From Mytilisepta virgata (Eukaryota > Mollusca > Bivalvia > Mytilida > Mytilidae), in assembly GCA_028015205.1 (NCBI GenBank), contig CM051519.1, positions 41,459,979-41,523,978 on the forward strand: a stretch of DNA of 64,000 nucleotides, given 5' to 3'. Below, one piece after another: positions 13,652 through 27,500 of the stretch. Under the pieces are notes generated by a model, which saw only the letters and a list, made by a program, of their open reading frames with translations, was not told where the DNA came from and made no database searches. The first letter of the stretch is position 1, and the number at the start of each line of letters is the position of its first letter. The translations under genes were made by a program, and so were the position numbers.

Positions 13652-14121
13652 CATTTGAACTCAGATTACTTGAACACCACCGATTACTCAAACTGTTTTG
13701 AAAGTCCCGACAGCTTTCCCTTTACTTTCATGTTTAAAAAGCCCTCGAACACTGATTACTCGAAAGGTCAAACAAAAACTTTGGTCCCGACAATGGTTAG
13801 ACTTTGTATTTTACCACTGAAAACTCGAACCCAGTAATTAAATGAGCATGCAAGCATATTTATTACCTTATACGTACCTGTGTTATAAAAATTGAGTAGT
13901 CTGTTAGTTGTTCAATGTAATTAAGATGTTGTAATAGCTGTTCATTAGTGATTAATCTCTAAACTATGTTATTAAAAATATTTAATGGTGAACATCAGTT
14001 ATACCAATTCGTATATGTAATGGCAGTGGCAATGTTTCGTACTTGAACAAACTTCAGTCACTCGAACTACCAATTACTCGAACAGATTTCGACAGTCCAT
14101 CGAGCCATTGAAGTTCTACTG
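13652..14121. mobile_element. pogo/Tigger-like MITE
   Basis: TA dinucleotides flank imperfect terminal inverted repeats: left CATTTGAACTCAGATTACTT, right (reverse complement) CAGTAGAACTTCAATGGCTC. The interior repeats ATTACTCGAAC-like words. A CAGTNGAAC start with TCGA-rich subterminal repeats is typical of pogo/Tigger ends. It has no transposase frame. Confidence 0.45.
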
Positions 14122-14629
14122 TAATTCAAATTTGGTCAGGGAGCAACCATCCTTATTGTGGCACAAGGGATTACACACAAATGTAATTTGAAAAGAAAAA
14201 GGTTCATAAATGAAATGAAAAAAGGCAGGATTGAATATCACCTAAAGTACCATAGTAGTATGTTTCGGAAAAAAATTAAGTGCTCATGCATGCTGGAAAA
14301 AAATTTCCAGGATCCAAAGTCAGTTCCCTACCCTCCCCTTCTCCTGTTTCTATGTACAAATCTCTGGGTTACTGTTAGCATATGGCAAACAGATGCATCT
14401 TGGTCAGTAAGAAATTAAAATGACTATTGGGTCAATCTAACTCCATTTCATGCATGATTGACTTTTGTTAAATTTTATCTTGAGTTAGGGATATTAGGAC
14501 CTCAGGTCAGGGATTTATTGTCAGCAGCTGATGAAAGATTTACATAACTGTTGTTTATTTATATCCCACAAGTAATTGTCTCTAATTGCTGTTGATTGTG
14601 GTTATCTGAAACCGTAAAGCCAAATGAAC

Positions 14630-15709
14630 TCATTTTTATAAGGAACATCTATGGAAGGCCCTTTACAAAATTTGCATAAATCATCCCGGTCCGGGAAACA
14701 AAATGGCTGCCATGAGCATTTACATGTTCTGATTGGTTGAAATTTAAAACTTCTTCTCTGAAATCATAAAATAAAATGAACTGATTTTTGGGAATGAGCA
14801 TCTATGGAATGTCATCCTGCTCCTTGAAACAAAATGGCCATCATGAGCATTTACATGTTCTGATTGGTCGAAATTTTAAACTTCTTCTCTGAAACCGTAA
14901 AGCCAAATGAACTGATCTTTGGTATGGAGCATCTTTGGAAGGTCCTTTACAAAGTTTGAATAAATCATCATGGTACGTGAAACAAATTGGCTGTCATGAG
15001 CATTTACATGTTATGATTGGTCGAAATTTATAACTTCTTCTCCTCTAAAACCGTAAAGCCAAATGAACAGATTTTTGGTATCAAATGGCTTCCATGAGCA
15101 GTTACGTGTTCTGATTGGTCGAAATTTAAAACTTCTTCTCCTCTGAAACCAAAAAGCCAAATGAACTCATTTTTGACCAGGTGAGCTTTTGTCATCACTT
15201 GGTGTCCGTCGTCCATCCGTCGTCCGTCCTCCCATCTTGGAAATTTTACATTTTCATCTTCTCCTCTGAAACCCCTGGACCCATTGAACTGAAACTGGGA
15301 CTGTAGCATCTATGGAAGGTCCTTTACAAAGTTTGCATAAATCATCTTGGTCCATGAAACAAAATTGTCACCATGAGCATTTACATGTTCTGATTGGTCG
15401 AAATTTAAAACTTCTTCTTCTCTGAAACCATAAAGCCAAATGAACTGATTTTTGGTATGGAGCATCTATGGAAGGTCCTTTACAAACTTTGCATAAATCT
15501 TTCTGGCCGCCAGAAACCTTTATATGTATTGATTGGTTGAAATTTAAAACTTCTCCTCTCAAACCATTTGGCCCATGAACTTGGTATGAAGCATTTATGG
15601 AAGATCATTTACAAAGTTTCCAGAAATCAATCTAGTCTGTCAAATCAAATCAAAAGTTTGTGACTGCCAGGTGAGTGATACAGGCTCAGTTCACTGAGCC
15701 TCTTGTTTA
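14630..15709 (+). repeat. Degenerate ~150-bp monomer array ending in a hairpin tail
   Basis: The phrase ACATGTTCTGATTGGTCGAA recurs at about 14728, 14859, 15012, 15110, 15389 and 15530, with AACTTCTTCTCTGAAACC text between. A family head motif is embedded at 15179 (CAGGTGAGCTTTTGTCATCA). The end at 15671-15709 carries AGGTGAGTGATACAGGCTCA, a 9-bp-stem palindrome (AGGCTCAGT/ACTGAGCCT) and CTTGTTTA. Confidence 0.7.
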
Positions 15710-15710
15710 A

Positions 15711-16013
15711 TTTGGTGCTATTTTGCTAACAAACAGTGCTGCCACAGGACCAAAATCACAGGGATTTTATGATTTGATAAATTTTAAAGACTTTTTTCTC
15801 TGAAACAACCTGTCCAATTGGATTGAAACTTGTAATTAATGATCATTGTAAGGTTGGTGCCGATTGGAAATCCAAGATGACTGTCAGTGCATTACTTCAC
15901 ATTGACCATAGGTATTTCTCTTATATAACTATTTGAATTGACAACAAATACTAACTTAAATGGAAAATAAAATCCAAGTGAGCAATACATGCTCCTGGGA
16001 GCCTCTAATTTAC
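15711..16013 (+). repeat. Second, truncated member of the same family
   Basis: The body has CTCTGAAACAACCTGTCCAA and the tail CCAAGTGAGCAATACATGCT then CCTGGGAGCCTCTAATTT. It abuts the previous element. Confidence 0.55.
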
Positions 16014-17249
16014 AAAATAATTATGTCATTTAAATGACTTATTTTTTGCCCTGAACACATAATCCCACATGGTAACCAAATGCAAATAGTGATCATAAAT
16101 GAATTAGCTCCCCTTTCTTTTGTCACATGTGGATTTGTTTATGATATATACATTTACTTTGCATTCCATCATGAATTCAAATCAACATGAATATTTTCAA
16201 AATGTCAAAAATGTTCGTCAAGATTAAAGAAAAGATGTTCTTATTGAAATAAAGTGAAGAATTTGTATCTTCACATCTGTTTAAGTTATTAAGTTCATTT
16301 TTGAAACACATGAATTCCTAAATTTAATATGTTTCATCTGGTAAATTCAACGTTTTTCTTATTGTTCAATAATTATTGTCCTATCAAATTTGAAGCTTTC
16401 AGCTGCAAGTCCCGGAAATATTTTGTTAATGTTTTTCCTGAGGTAATCTTTAATCTCATTACTGAAGTTAAAAACCATCGAAACAAATGTTTAATTATAT
16501 TCCTTCACCTCTTGCACTTTGTTTACTTACAAGTTGTTAAAAACTAGATTGTTTATAATTAAATCAAAGATGAGAAAATTTTGATTGTTAATTTTTATGT
16601 CTTGGCAATAATCCACCACATAGTCAGAAAGTTATTTACATGATATATACAAGGTTTTGATCAAAGTAATATCTCTTCAATTTTTTAATGTTTTCATTAC
16701 TATGAGATATTGATAATTGACTTTTTCACCCACCCCCTCAAAAAAAATGTGTTAGCTTGATGGAAAATGATTATTGGCATAGGCTAAGGAAAATTACCAT
16801 TAATTTTGACTTTTTTATATTTTGTCCTTCCAAACAATACTTTGTCCTTCAGGATTTTGAAGGGTAATACAAGGTTATTCCAATGCAAGGTTTTTTCTGT
16901 TTTTTTTTATCTCACGGATTCACAACCAAGTCATTTTCAGTTGCATTGTTTGTTATAATCCAAATGTGTTTTTGTCTCCATAAAGAAGTTAGTTCATTCA
17001 TTATTTGTAGAAATTAATAAAATTGTAACATGCAGGACCAATTCATATTTTTATTTATCATGAAATTTATTTCTTTTTTTTAATTTACTTTTTGCCTGTG
17101 CACATATTTCCCCTGTATGACCCTTATGTTAGGGTTGAAGGAAAGATAAATTTCTTGGTTCTTTTTATAAATGAATCCCACCATTTGATATTTTGTCACA
17201 AGCCTTATATTGGTACACCATATCGTGGGATACTTTTTCAAACATACAG

Positions 17250-18390
17250 CCTCCAATGTATAAGGAGTATCCAACATACAGCCTTCATTGTATAAGGAAT
17301 ATCCAACATACAACCTTCATTGTATAAGGAATATCCAACATACAACCTTGATTGTATAAGGAATATCCAACATGCAGTGACCATTGTATAAGGAATATCC
17401 AACATACAGCCTTCATTGTATAAGGAATATCCAAAACACAGCCTTCATTGTATAAGGAATATCCAACATACAGCCTTCATTGTATAAGGAATATCCAACA
17501 TACAGCCTCCATTGTATAAGGAATATCCAACATACAGCCTCCATCGTATAAGGAATATCCAACATACAGCCTCCATCGTATAATGAATATCTAACATATA
17601 GCCTTCATTGTATAAGGAATATCCAACACTCAGACTTCATTGTATAAGGAATATCCAAAACATAGCCTTCATTCTATAAGGAATATCCAACATACAGCCT
17701 TCATTGTATAAGGAATATCCAAAACACAGCCTTCATTGTATAAGGAATATGCAACATACAGCCTGCATTGTATAAGGAATATCCAACATACAGCCTTCAT
17801 TGTATAAGGAATATCCAACATACAGTGACCATTGTATAAGGAATATCCAACATACAGCCTTCATTGTATAAGGAATATCCAACATACAGCCTTCATTGTA
17901 CAAGAAATATCCAACATACAGTGACCATTGTATAAGGAATATCCAACATACAGCCTTCATTGTATAAGGAATATCCAACACACAGCCTTCATTGTATAAG
18001 GAATATCCAACATACAGCCTCCATTGTATAAGGAATATTCAACACACAGCCTTCATTGTATAAGGAATATCCAACATACATTGACCATTGTATAAGGAAT
18101 ATTCAACATACAGCCTTCATTGTATAAGGAATATCCAACATACAGCCTCCATTGTATAAGGAATATCCAACATACAGCCTTCATTGTATAAGGAATATTC
18201 AACATACAGCCTTCATCATATAAGGAATATCCAACATACAGCCTTCATTGTATAAGGAATATTAAACATACAGCCTTCATCATATAAGGAATATCCAACA
18301 TTCAGCCTTAATTGTATACAAAATATCCAACATACAACCTTCATTGTATAGGGAATATCCAACATACAGCCTTCATTGTATATGAATATA
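17250..18390 (+). repeat. 32-bp minisatellite, about 35 copies
   Basis: The consensus is GTATAAGGAATATCCAACAT followed by ACAGCCTTCATT. Variant units with CAGTGACCATT or CAGCCTCCATT are interspersed, and copies keep the 32-bp period almost throughout. Reverse-strand open frames (17733-17981 and 18216-18551) arise from the repeat and are not genes. Confidence 0.95.
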
Positions 18391-19722
18391 ATTATGACTG
18401 GTAACTTGGTGTTAAGAGATTCTCTTGATTTAGAGCATTGATTCCAAAAGGGTGGGATTTGTCGAACATGTCCATTTTTGGGAAAAAAATAACCAGCGGA
18501 AAAATTAGCAAAAAGGACATTTTGCTTATTGGAACTATAAAATGTGTTCATTATATAACATTATTGCCTATAATAAACCTGTTAAATTACAATGTAAACA
18601 TCTATAGACCCAGTGGTGAACTGACTGAGTATGCAAATGGTCAGCAGCCAGTTTTTCAATTCTTTTAGGAAAATTTTATATTTTTGTGAATTAATTTCCT
18701 TAATGCTTCCACAAACAAATATCCCATTGGCTCCTAAAAATTTTGGAATCCTATATACAGAGGCAGATTCAGGCAAGGCCACACTCAGGCTTCATGTCTT
18801 CTAAAATTGAAAAATTATATTTCTTTCACATTAAAAAAAAATGTTCAAATATTACAATCCATTGTTACACAAAATTCTAGATTTATCCCTGCAACATTAG
18901 ATATTGATATGTATTATGTGCAAAAATTATAAAATAACTATAGTTATTATAGTCCTAAAGTCACTATTGGCTTCAGATGAGAAGAAATATAGATATTAAA
19001 AGACTGTCTGAACAAAAATATAATAAAATTTCAATTTTTTCTCCATTAAACCTCTTATGGTATTTCCTGGTAAAGTCTGGCTGGTAAATAAAACCCCCAA
19101 TGTCTGCTTATAAATTATGATTTAATTGTCACTGATAAGATAATTTACTACACAAGAAGACTTAATTTATTCACATTTTGAACTTTGAAACTTTAATGAG
19201 ATTTTAATTTTGACATTAACGAGATAATTATTAATTTATCTTGTGGGTGGTAAGAGTATTTCCTTGCTAATTGGAAGATGATAAGATGGCTTTCTTTGGG
19301 TTAGGACCGTGAAATTTGAAAAATGTTCTAATGAGATGAATTTTAGGACTATAAGCTTTTATGACCTACCAGATTTCATCCATTTTATTCATTAGAGGCT
19401 CCTATAGAATGGCCTTTACGAAGAAACTCAGTTTTAACAATATACAAGTATTAGACACATTGGTGATGTAAAAGGAAAGAACAGCTGAAATAAAAAAAAT
19501 TGATATTTAGACATGAATAAATCCAATACTGTTATATTTTATTCCTTAGAAAGTATATATTACTAATTTTCTATTATTAATGTTAGGATAAAAGCAATTT
19601 TAAGTTTATCTCAGTGAAATGGTGACACATGGTTTATGTTGAGGCAGAATTTAACTGGTATTCCAATACTATTAGTATCCACTTATGCATGTGCATCCTT
19701 TGGACCTTGGTCAGTGATAAGT
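18391..19722. other. AT-rich sequence, no feature recognised
   Basis: Nothing recognisable on either strand. Confidence 0.5.
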
Positions 19723-19728
19723 TGCGTA

Positions 19729-19962
19729 GAAGATTTTAATTGACAAGGATTGCCACTTTTATTGCTAGAGGTCAGTGGCTCTCTCCAAGCTCTCCAGCAT
19801 CTACCATCAATAAAACTTTGTGTCCATGATATAGCTAGTTGTGATGAAGATTTTAATTGATAAGGATTGCCACTTTTATTGCTAGAGGTCAGTGGCTCTC
19901 TCCAAGCTCTCCAGCATCTACCATCAATAAAACTTTGTGTCCATGATATAGCTAGTTGTGAT
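19729..19962 (+). repeat. 117-bp tandem duplication, two copies
   Basis: The segment starting GAAGATTTTAATTGACAAGG at 19729 is repeated at 19846 with very few differences, so the duplication is recent. Its reverse-strand open frame is an effect of the repeat. Confidence 0.9.
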
Positions 19963-20244
19963 GAGAGTGGCATAAAACCTGAATAAACGAATATATACCG
20001 GTACCGTTTTACTACTGTTAGATCACTGAAATGGAAGTGGCTTTTCTTCCATAAAAAGAAAGCTCCCATTACATACGGAAGAATCCATACTTGACAAAGG
20101 AAATATACAGACTATGTTTTGAATATTGTCTGTTGTTACAAGTAATGGGTCATCTAAATTTTTGTAGAGGCCTGCCTTGAGAAATAGTTTAGCTTCCCCA
20201 CAAAAGATGACAAATTACACTTCATTGACTAGGAGTAAGTTTTA

Positions 20245-20600
20245 GGCCACACTAAATTGTTTTTTAGTTCTTTTAATTTCGCCACTCCGATTTTCAGACT
20301 TTGTTAATTTTAAGAACAAAAATTTTTTTGCCTCTTCATTGCTAAAAATTCTCCCCAAATTCTTCTTTTTTCAAGAAATTAAAACTAAAATGTGTTCACC
20401 TGTTTCTAAAAATTGATAAAAAATTGAAATTTTTTCCATTTTTATGCAATATTTTAGTTTTAAAAAATTATTGCCTGCACGTAACTTTTATCTTCGCCTA
20501 TAAAAAACTAGTACTCAAAAGCACTTATTTAAATTTTGCTCACTCGTACCTATTTTTGCCATAAAAAACTCGAAGAACTAAATATCAATTTGGTGTGGCC
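20245..20600. mobile_element. MITE with TA target duplication
   Basis: The left end is GGCCACACTAAATTG, then after a few bases TTAGTTCTT. The right end is its inverse, AAGAACTAA then CAATTTGGTGTGGCC. TA flanks both sides (20243-20244 and 20601-20602). The 356-bp interior is very AT-rich and has no open frame. The TA duplication suggests a Tc1/mariner-related source. Confidence 0.75.
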
Positions 20601-20749
20601 TATGTCCAAAATACATAGCTTAGTACTAGATTGTACAAATAATAATTAGAAACTTTGTTAGTTATTTTCTTTAACCAAGGTAAATACAGGAGATGGATAA
20701 AATTGTCTCCCTTCAGCCCTTATGACCAAAGGGAGGTACCAAAGGGAGA

Positions 20750-20775
20750 TAATTATAATTATCTCCTTTTATTGA
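20750..20775. repeat. Perfect palindrome with GGGAGATAA arms
   Basis: GGAGATAATTATAATTATCTCC reads the same on both strands and is flanked by AAAG and TTTT. The GGGAGATAA word recurs across the window. Confidence 0.8.
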
Positions 20776-21944
20776 ATTAGTAAAGGAAGACAACTATTAT
20801 ATGACTATCAACAGATTTGAGAAGGAGTTAGTGTGCAGGGCCATGAGTGTTCATGTCCCCAAAAACATAGAATTTTAACAAATTTTTGATTTCTGTCTTT
20901 ATTCCATAACTTTGGAAAATTCTGATTATTGGACCTACAGATGTTGTTTAGTACAATAAATCATAAAGTATTAAACACTTCATCTTTTTGAATTAACTTT
21001 AAAACAATTGTATTTGTGTAATTTTGTTCCTAAGAAGATTTATTTCTTTTAAATTTTCTGTTTGCATAGCCGGAAGAAATCTGTGTTAAGACTAAATTTA
21101 GCAAATTGTTGATAATCGAAAATTCTGATTGAAGTATTATGTTGAAATTGGAAGGCAGTTAAAAGTTTTATCAATCCTAATATGCAATAAAGATTTCAAT
21201 AATAGTTTTATTTTCTCCGATTAGAATTTCAGAACTGATACTAACTGGATTTTGTGCTTGATGTATTTCTGCGAGAACTTTAAATCAAACTTGTAAAAAG
21301 GCCAGAAAATCTATTTTAGAGAAAGAGGGATTCGGTTGTATTGAAATGTTCAAAAATAATTGCAATTTGCATTACTTTGCCCCATGGACAAAAGGACATC
21401 TATTATTCATTGGAATTTCATTGAGAAATTGAAAAGTCCAATCATTTAGAAAAGGTCAATGTAATTTACACCTCTTATATTGATCAAGTTTTTGTAATTT
21501 TGACATATTAAACAGAATAATCTATTTGTTTGAAAGCCTGGTTATGAGTTATTCCCCTTTGTAAAATTACTCTTATTGGCTTTTACTATCTGTTAACGAT
21601 ACATAATTTACAGATTATCTAGGAAGAATTTTTTAAATTAATTTACAAAATATATCTTTTTATGATCCATATAGAAATGTAACATTAAAGTTAACTTCAT
21701 TTGAGAAGCTTGGTATCAGTTGACTAAAACAGATACAACTGTTTCACTCATGTTTCTTCTCTGGATTGCGGATTTTAAATAATTATTAATGTTAAAAATT
21801 GTGTTGAAAAGATGAAATAGCATGTGTTTAGCATGTTTTTATAAGACTGAAAAGGTTGTTACATCTTACTGTTACATGAAAAATTGCAATAAACAGAGTT
21901 CAAGACATTCTTGTCAGATCTGTTTGAAAATTTAATTTGAATTT

Positions 21945-22470
21945 TAGTGACCTGTGAGTTGGAAACCCCGAATAGTCGCAGAGGCGAGGTATAGATTTTA
22001 CTTTGCAGCGGCAGCATAAACTTTTTTAAACTTTAATAACTTTGAACTTGTAATGTAAGATTTATGGTCCACAAGGTAGCTTTTCATATAAGGTTTCCCA
22101 CAGTATACTTGTCTTGTGACCCTGACCTCATTTTCATGGTTCACTGACTTCATAAACATGAATTTAAAATCTGCGTCCAAAGTTTCGTGGTTAAATCCAT
22201 TTCTCAGTAACTGTAATACCTAGGCCAACCATATTTGGTCTATAGATAGTTCTTAGTGGGTACATGCCAGTCTGACACCTGGCTTAGGACCTTGACCTCA
22301 ACTTCATGCTCAAGTTTGTCACTTTTTCTTGGTTAAGTGTTATACCTAGACCCACCGTATTTGGTCAATAGATAGTTCTTGGTGGGTACATGTCAGTCTG
22401 ACACCTACCTTTTGACCTTGACCTCAATTTCATGCTTGAGTGGTCACAACCCCAGTGTAGACATTTACTC
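21945..22470 (+). repeat. Dispersed element with two ~127-bp monomers
   Basis: The head has GTCGCAGAGGCGAGGTATAG and GCGGCAGCATAAACTTTTTT. Monomers then follow with GATAGTTCTTAGTGGGTACA and TTTTGACCTTGACCTCAATT. The same text occurs at 32.8 and 53.3 kb. A reverse-strand open frame at 21998-22180 is part of it. Confidence 0.8.
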
Positions 22471-24139
22471 AGAAACTAGAATATCTAGACCAACCATATT
22501 TGGCCAACTTTTTCGTTAGTTTGTTGAATTTTAAGTTATGCAGGTGATACTGCTCCTAAATTTTCAAGGCTCGATTCTCAATTTAAATTGCTTTTAAAGA
22601 TGATGGAATTGTAACTCAATGTACTGTTGAGTATCAGACATAATTTTCTTAGTATTTAAAGCTTTCAGCTTTTTTTCCACATAAAAATATTTTCACAAAA
22701 GTTTTTGGATTAGTTATCACTATCTCAAAATTAATGTTTTTGGAGAATATACAATCCTATTTTAGCCTTTTTCAATCATTTTCAGCTTCTTTTTTGCAAT
22801 TACCTAAATCATTAATGATTATGAAATACAATCATTTTTTGAAGAGAAAATATCAGTATTATATTTTGCCTTTAATGGCATTTATTTTTTCTATCTTTAG
22901 ACCGACATTTTCAGTCAATCTGCTAGAAGCATTTTGTCTACAGTAAAATGATAAGTTGGGTATTGACATATGGTCAGATGAATTACATACTAATACTATC
23001 AGAACTATTCATCAAATTTTCAAAAAGAAATGGTTATTTGATTAAGGACAAAGTTTCAATGTTTTCATTATTGTCTGGATTTTCAGAGAAAATGACCATC
23101 GGAATGAAAAGTTGTAACTCAATTATTATATTCTTATTTGATCAGCCTAGAACTGACCCTTCCCCAAATCAATTTCTTCTGGACAACATAAAAAACTCAT
23201 TGAAGCACTTGAATTAGAACATCAAAATAAAATACAGGATTGTTTCTGTTGCCAGGCAACGGACAGTAAAGTTTATAATTCATTTTAACCAATATTATTC
23301 TGTATAATGCCAGACCATGGACATTCTAAATTGTTTCTAAGTTCAAAGTTGTTCTTCATTACGATGGATTTATTTTACTTGTCCAGTAAAGAAAAAATAA
23401 TTTAGAAAATGCCAGTTATAATGTACGGGTCAATAGTTATGGTCAGTTCCGAACTGTCTAGTAGGAAATGAAAGTCATTTGTATGCATGTCTAAGAAATA
23501 GTTTGTGAAATTCAAAATGACAGTTTCAGAAATCTATTGTTCGCTGCCCAAGGGAAGAAAATAGGTATTGAAATTTTCTAAACTGACAAGTTCTTATTTT
23601 GAATCTTAATTTCTGTGTCTGTCTGCTTGGAATTAATCATTAGGTTTTTTTTTTATCCATTCCTAGAAAATTGACATTTTCAAATGGTCACTCAAATTAG
23701 ATTTCATGCTGGTTGTGAAGCCCTTAATTAACAAGCGTGTTATTTTCAATGTGAGAGACTTAAATGGACTTTCAGTCGATATAGCTGATGTTTTGTTACA
23801 AAACTAAATGTAATTTGTGTTGGCTACGTATAGGCACAAGTGACTGACCAGAACTTCAATTAACAGATTTTTCAAGCTACTAATTTTGTTAGAGAACATT
23901 TTTATCAGAACAGAGAAAATTCTCTACCAGTCTTGTTTTTTTTATTAAGAAAAAAAGTACCATAGTGTTTTTGGGTAATTTGTTAGAATTTTTTGTAAAA
24001 ATATTCTTTTATAAACAATTATTATAAGATTTTGTTGTTATATGATATGACTTTCAAAAATTTTTAGGTAATATTTCCTGATGTATTGAATTAGAATATG
24101 AGTTACTCAAGGGAACAAATGAACAGTCATTTAAGTTGA

Positions 24140-24242
24140 TGTTGAGCCCTAGTAACAAGTGCCTTAGTGGTTAAGTGGTCTAGGTAGTTGATTGTATTTG
24201 TTAAAGATCACTATCAACACTGAGGTTTTGAGTTCTACCCAT
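24140..24242 (+). mobile_element. SINE head fragment (family B)
   Basis: It contains GTGGTTAAGTGGTCTAGGTA, an A-box-like tRNA start, and CAACACTGAGGTTTTGAGTT, a decayed B-box region. It matches the reverse-strand SINE at 51.5 kb. Its body is missing; SINE family A follows directly. Confidence 0.6.
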
Positions 24243-24596
24243 TATTACTGCTTCGGTGGTCACGTGGTAGCGTACTGACACCTCAGGTACGGCAGGTTGC
24301 AGTTTTGATCTCCGGCCGACATTAAAATTGGTATTTGCTGCTTCTTCGCCATGCACTAGGAGTAATTACAAAGGTCTGGTTGCCTCAGAGTTGGTATAAT
24401 GTGTCTGGTAGCATGATATATATATGTCTTCCTGTGGACTGTTACCTAGTGAGCTAGCACCTTAAAAATCTGGCTCAGCGTGTCGGTGCAGCACAAAGCA
24501 GTGTTCACATCATATCCTATCAACATGTTCTTGTCCTGATATGCACCTAATGGTTGTCACTGGACGTTAAACAATAATTCATCCATCCATCTATCT
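24243..24596 (+). mobile_element. tRNA-derived SINE (family A)
   Basis: The head TGCTTCGGTGGTCACGTGGT is tRNA-like with a degenerate B box. The body has ATTAAAATTGGTATTTGCTG and AAAAATCTGGCTCAGCGTGT. The tail is CACTGGACGTTAAACAATAA followed by ATTC and a short CATC repeat. It is homologous along its length to 51767-52126. Confidence 0.85.
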
Positions 24597-27500
24597 TTTA
24601 TTTTGTGTCAAGTTATAAAGAGGCTACACTATATTTTAGAACAAGTGATGTTATTGTCAAAAATTGATTTTGACTTGCAAACTTCAAGTATGACGTTTTA
24701 ATATGAAGGATTTTTTACTAGCAAGCTGAAGTTTCTGGTGGCCATCGTAAATGTCTACACTGGGGTTGTGAGTCCAGATCCATCTCATGAAGAGGACTTT
24801 ATTTCACTCAGATTTTAACTGACAGAGATTATCTGTTTTCTTCTTAAAGGTTGGGGTACTGTCCAGATACTCCACCAATAGAAACTGTCCACCAGTAACA
24901 CTAACAACCTTTATTCCACCCACCCCATCCCTCCCCCTAAAAAAAAGATTAATTTGTGGTAAAAATATAGTTCAGTTGTACTTAAAGCTTCTTTTTTTTT
25001 GTCTTTTGTTGTTTTCATGCAAACTGCACCATGATTTCAAAGCAGATTTCGCTCTTCACGGGTAGTGACATCCTATGCAAAATGCAAACAAGCTCTAGTT
25101 TGAACATGTATTGTTGTAGTCAAATTATGTCATTTTATATTAACCTAATCAAGTGGTGCCTCATAAAATCTTGATTTGACACCAAAAAACAAGAAGGAAT
25201 TTACAAATTACATGTATTTCATATGATAAAAGTAAACTTGACCATACTAAGACTTTTGAAAAAAATATGGTGTTCTAGTAGGTGAATAAACCTCCCAAAA
25301 AATCAATTGAAAGTGAATTAAAACCTAGTCTGTAGCATTTTTTAATGAAAAATAAAATGTTATATAGTTCTCCAGAGGGCCTTCTCCAGACAGTAGTTTG
25401 TATGTTCGACATATGTAAATTTGACAAGAGGAAGACATCTTGCTGTCAGAAGTCCGTAATTTCTTTTCTTTTTTTTTTGCATGAAGATTTCATTAAGATG
25501 TGATGAATGGCTGATAAAATTTTAAAAGAGAAGAAATTTCCCTGGAGAATATTGGCTGTGATTTTTCGTTAAATTTTTAAAAGATTTGAAAGATTATCTA
25601 TTTCTATGAGGGAAAGAATCTATAAAGAATATACCAGTTGTTAAATTATAGACATTTAGCTCAAATCTCATTGGTAATTAAAATAGTTCCAATTTTTTCC
25701 ACAATATGTTATTGATTTATCTGGTTTTTAAGACAAAAATTATAATAAAAAGTCTATACTATTCTTTGACTGTAGCTTAACAAAGGCTAAGGATTAAAGT
25801 CTTGTGGAATGTTCTTTTGACATTATAAACTGTTATCTATTACATGAAACTGAAAAAGGTTACATATTTTTGAAAAGTTCTTTGCTTTCAATCGTATCAT
25901 TTTTACAGAGTTACTGCCCTTTATAACATAGAAAATGTTATAGCTTGTATACAGGTACAGTTTATGCCTTGTGAACAAAAATTATAAAGTTAATTTCCCT
26001 ATTGAGAATAATTCTTGCATTATTTTCACTTTCATTTTAGTGCCAATTTTGAAAAATTTATGGTACATGTACTTGTTATAGTTGTTTTAATACAAAAAAG
26101 TATTTTCATGAAATTTTTCTAAGGAGTGAATGGCCATTTTATTTTGCTTCATAGTCTACTGTAAATCAAAGGAAACTATTTTTTCTGTAATTTTATTCAG
26201 TATTGTATTTTGTACAAACATCCAGTAAAATCACAGCTGTGTTTGTCAGATTTTCTTTTGTAAATTTTTGTTTTAATTACTGTTTTATTAGTTCTCCATT
26301 GTTGTGAAACTTTTCGCCTGGAATTCAGATAATTTGAAAAGTTGTAAAGTTGGCTTCAGGACAATTTTGTGTCAATAAATAATTAAAGCACTGAAATTTT
26401 TCTTGGATTTCAGTTTCCACTGTTTGTGACAGCTAAAATGATGCATTGTGTTATTTAACGAAAATTTTGATAAATTGTCTAAATTAAAATTTTCATTGTT
26501 TGACATGAGTCATTTCAGTGGGACATGTTTTCAAGCCATTTCCTAGAAGGAATTATTGATCTGCTCATGGCAATAACCATTTTTGTTGCAACAATGCAGT
26601 TTATTTTCATTAAATTTTATCAGTTGAACTAAAATTTATTAAAATAATGACAGTTTTGACTAATCTTCAGATTTTAACCTAATCAGATTGCAGCATTACC
26701 GTAATCAAACAAACATCTGCAGCCTTTAAAACTATCGATTGTCGAAACGATAAATTGTCGGAGTAAAATTCTTTCATAACGCATGGGTTCAGAAATCGCT
26801 AAAATGAAGCCAACACTAATTTCTAAGAAAATTTGATATTTGATACCAATAACTATTTATGGCTATTTGACCAATAACGATTATCATTTATATGCATCTT
26901 GGATTAAATGTAAAACTGAGCCATTAAATTTGATAGTGATATCCTAAATCATGTAATAATCAAAACAAATCGGAAACAACAGTCCATTAGACCAAGCCAT
27001 ATAAACCTTATCATGACTTTCAGAATGTTAGCAAAATTAAATTTCAAACTTAATGAAAAAGTTGATTGCATTTGTTTAAAGCATGTGTGACAGAAAATTT
27101 TAGAATTTAGCTAATTTATTGTAAGCTGATCGGTCTAACAAAGAGACAAGCAGACCCAATCTTTGTTCTACTCATCAAAAATTCAAATGTTTTCCTCAAA
27201 TTGAGCTATTATATTAGTGTAAAAGTTGGATGAAGGCTTTTATTTTAGATCTGACTTTAAGTTTATCCATTTTGTGAGCAATTTTATGTCTGCATTTACA
27301 TTGAAATGTATGATAGTAGGTGTTTTGTCTGTAATTTAAAAACTATCAGGTATTAGGATTAGTGTAGAACAATTGTTTATTTGACCAAAAAACTGTGTAG
27401 TGGTATTATAGTGTGATATTGTCAGTGTTGGTGTCAGCGTTGGTGTCTGCATCAGTGAAAGCTTCTCCAGACATTGTGGTTTTCAATATAACTCCTGTGT

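Noticed and set aside
17250..18390. CRISPR array
   Set aside because: There are no unique spacers; whole units repeat back to back, and the DNA is eukaryotic.
17733..18551. Reverse-strand frames with repeated CWIFLIQWSLYVGY
   Set aside because: They are translations of the 32-bp minisatellite.
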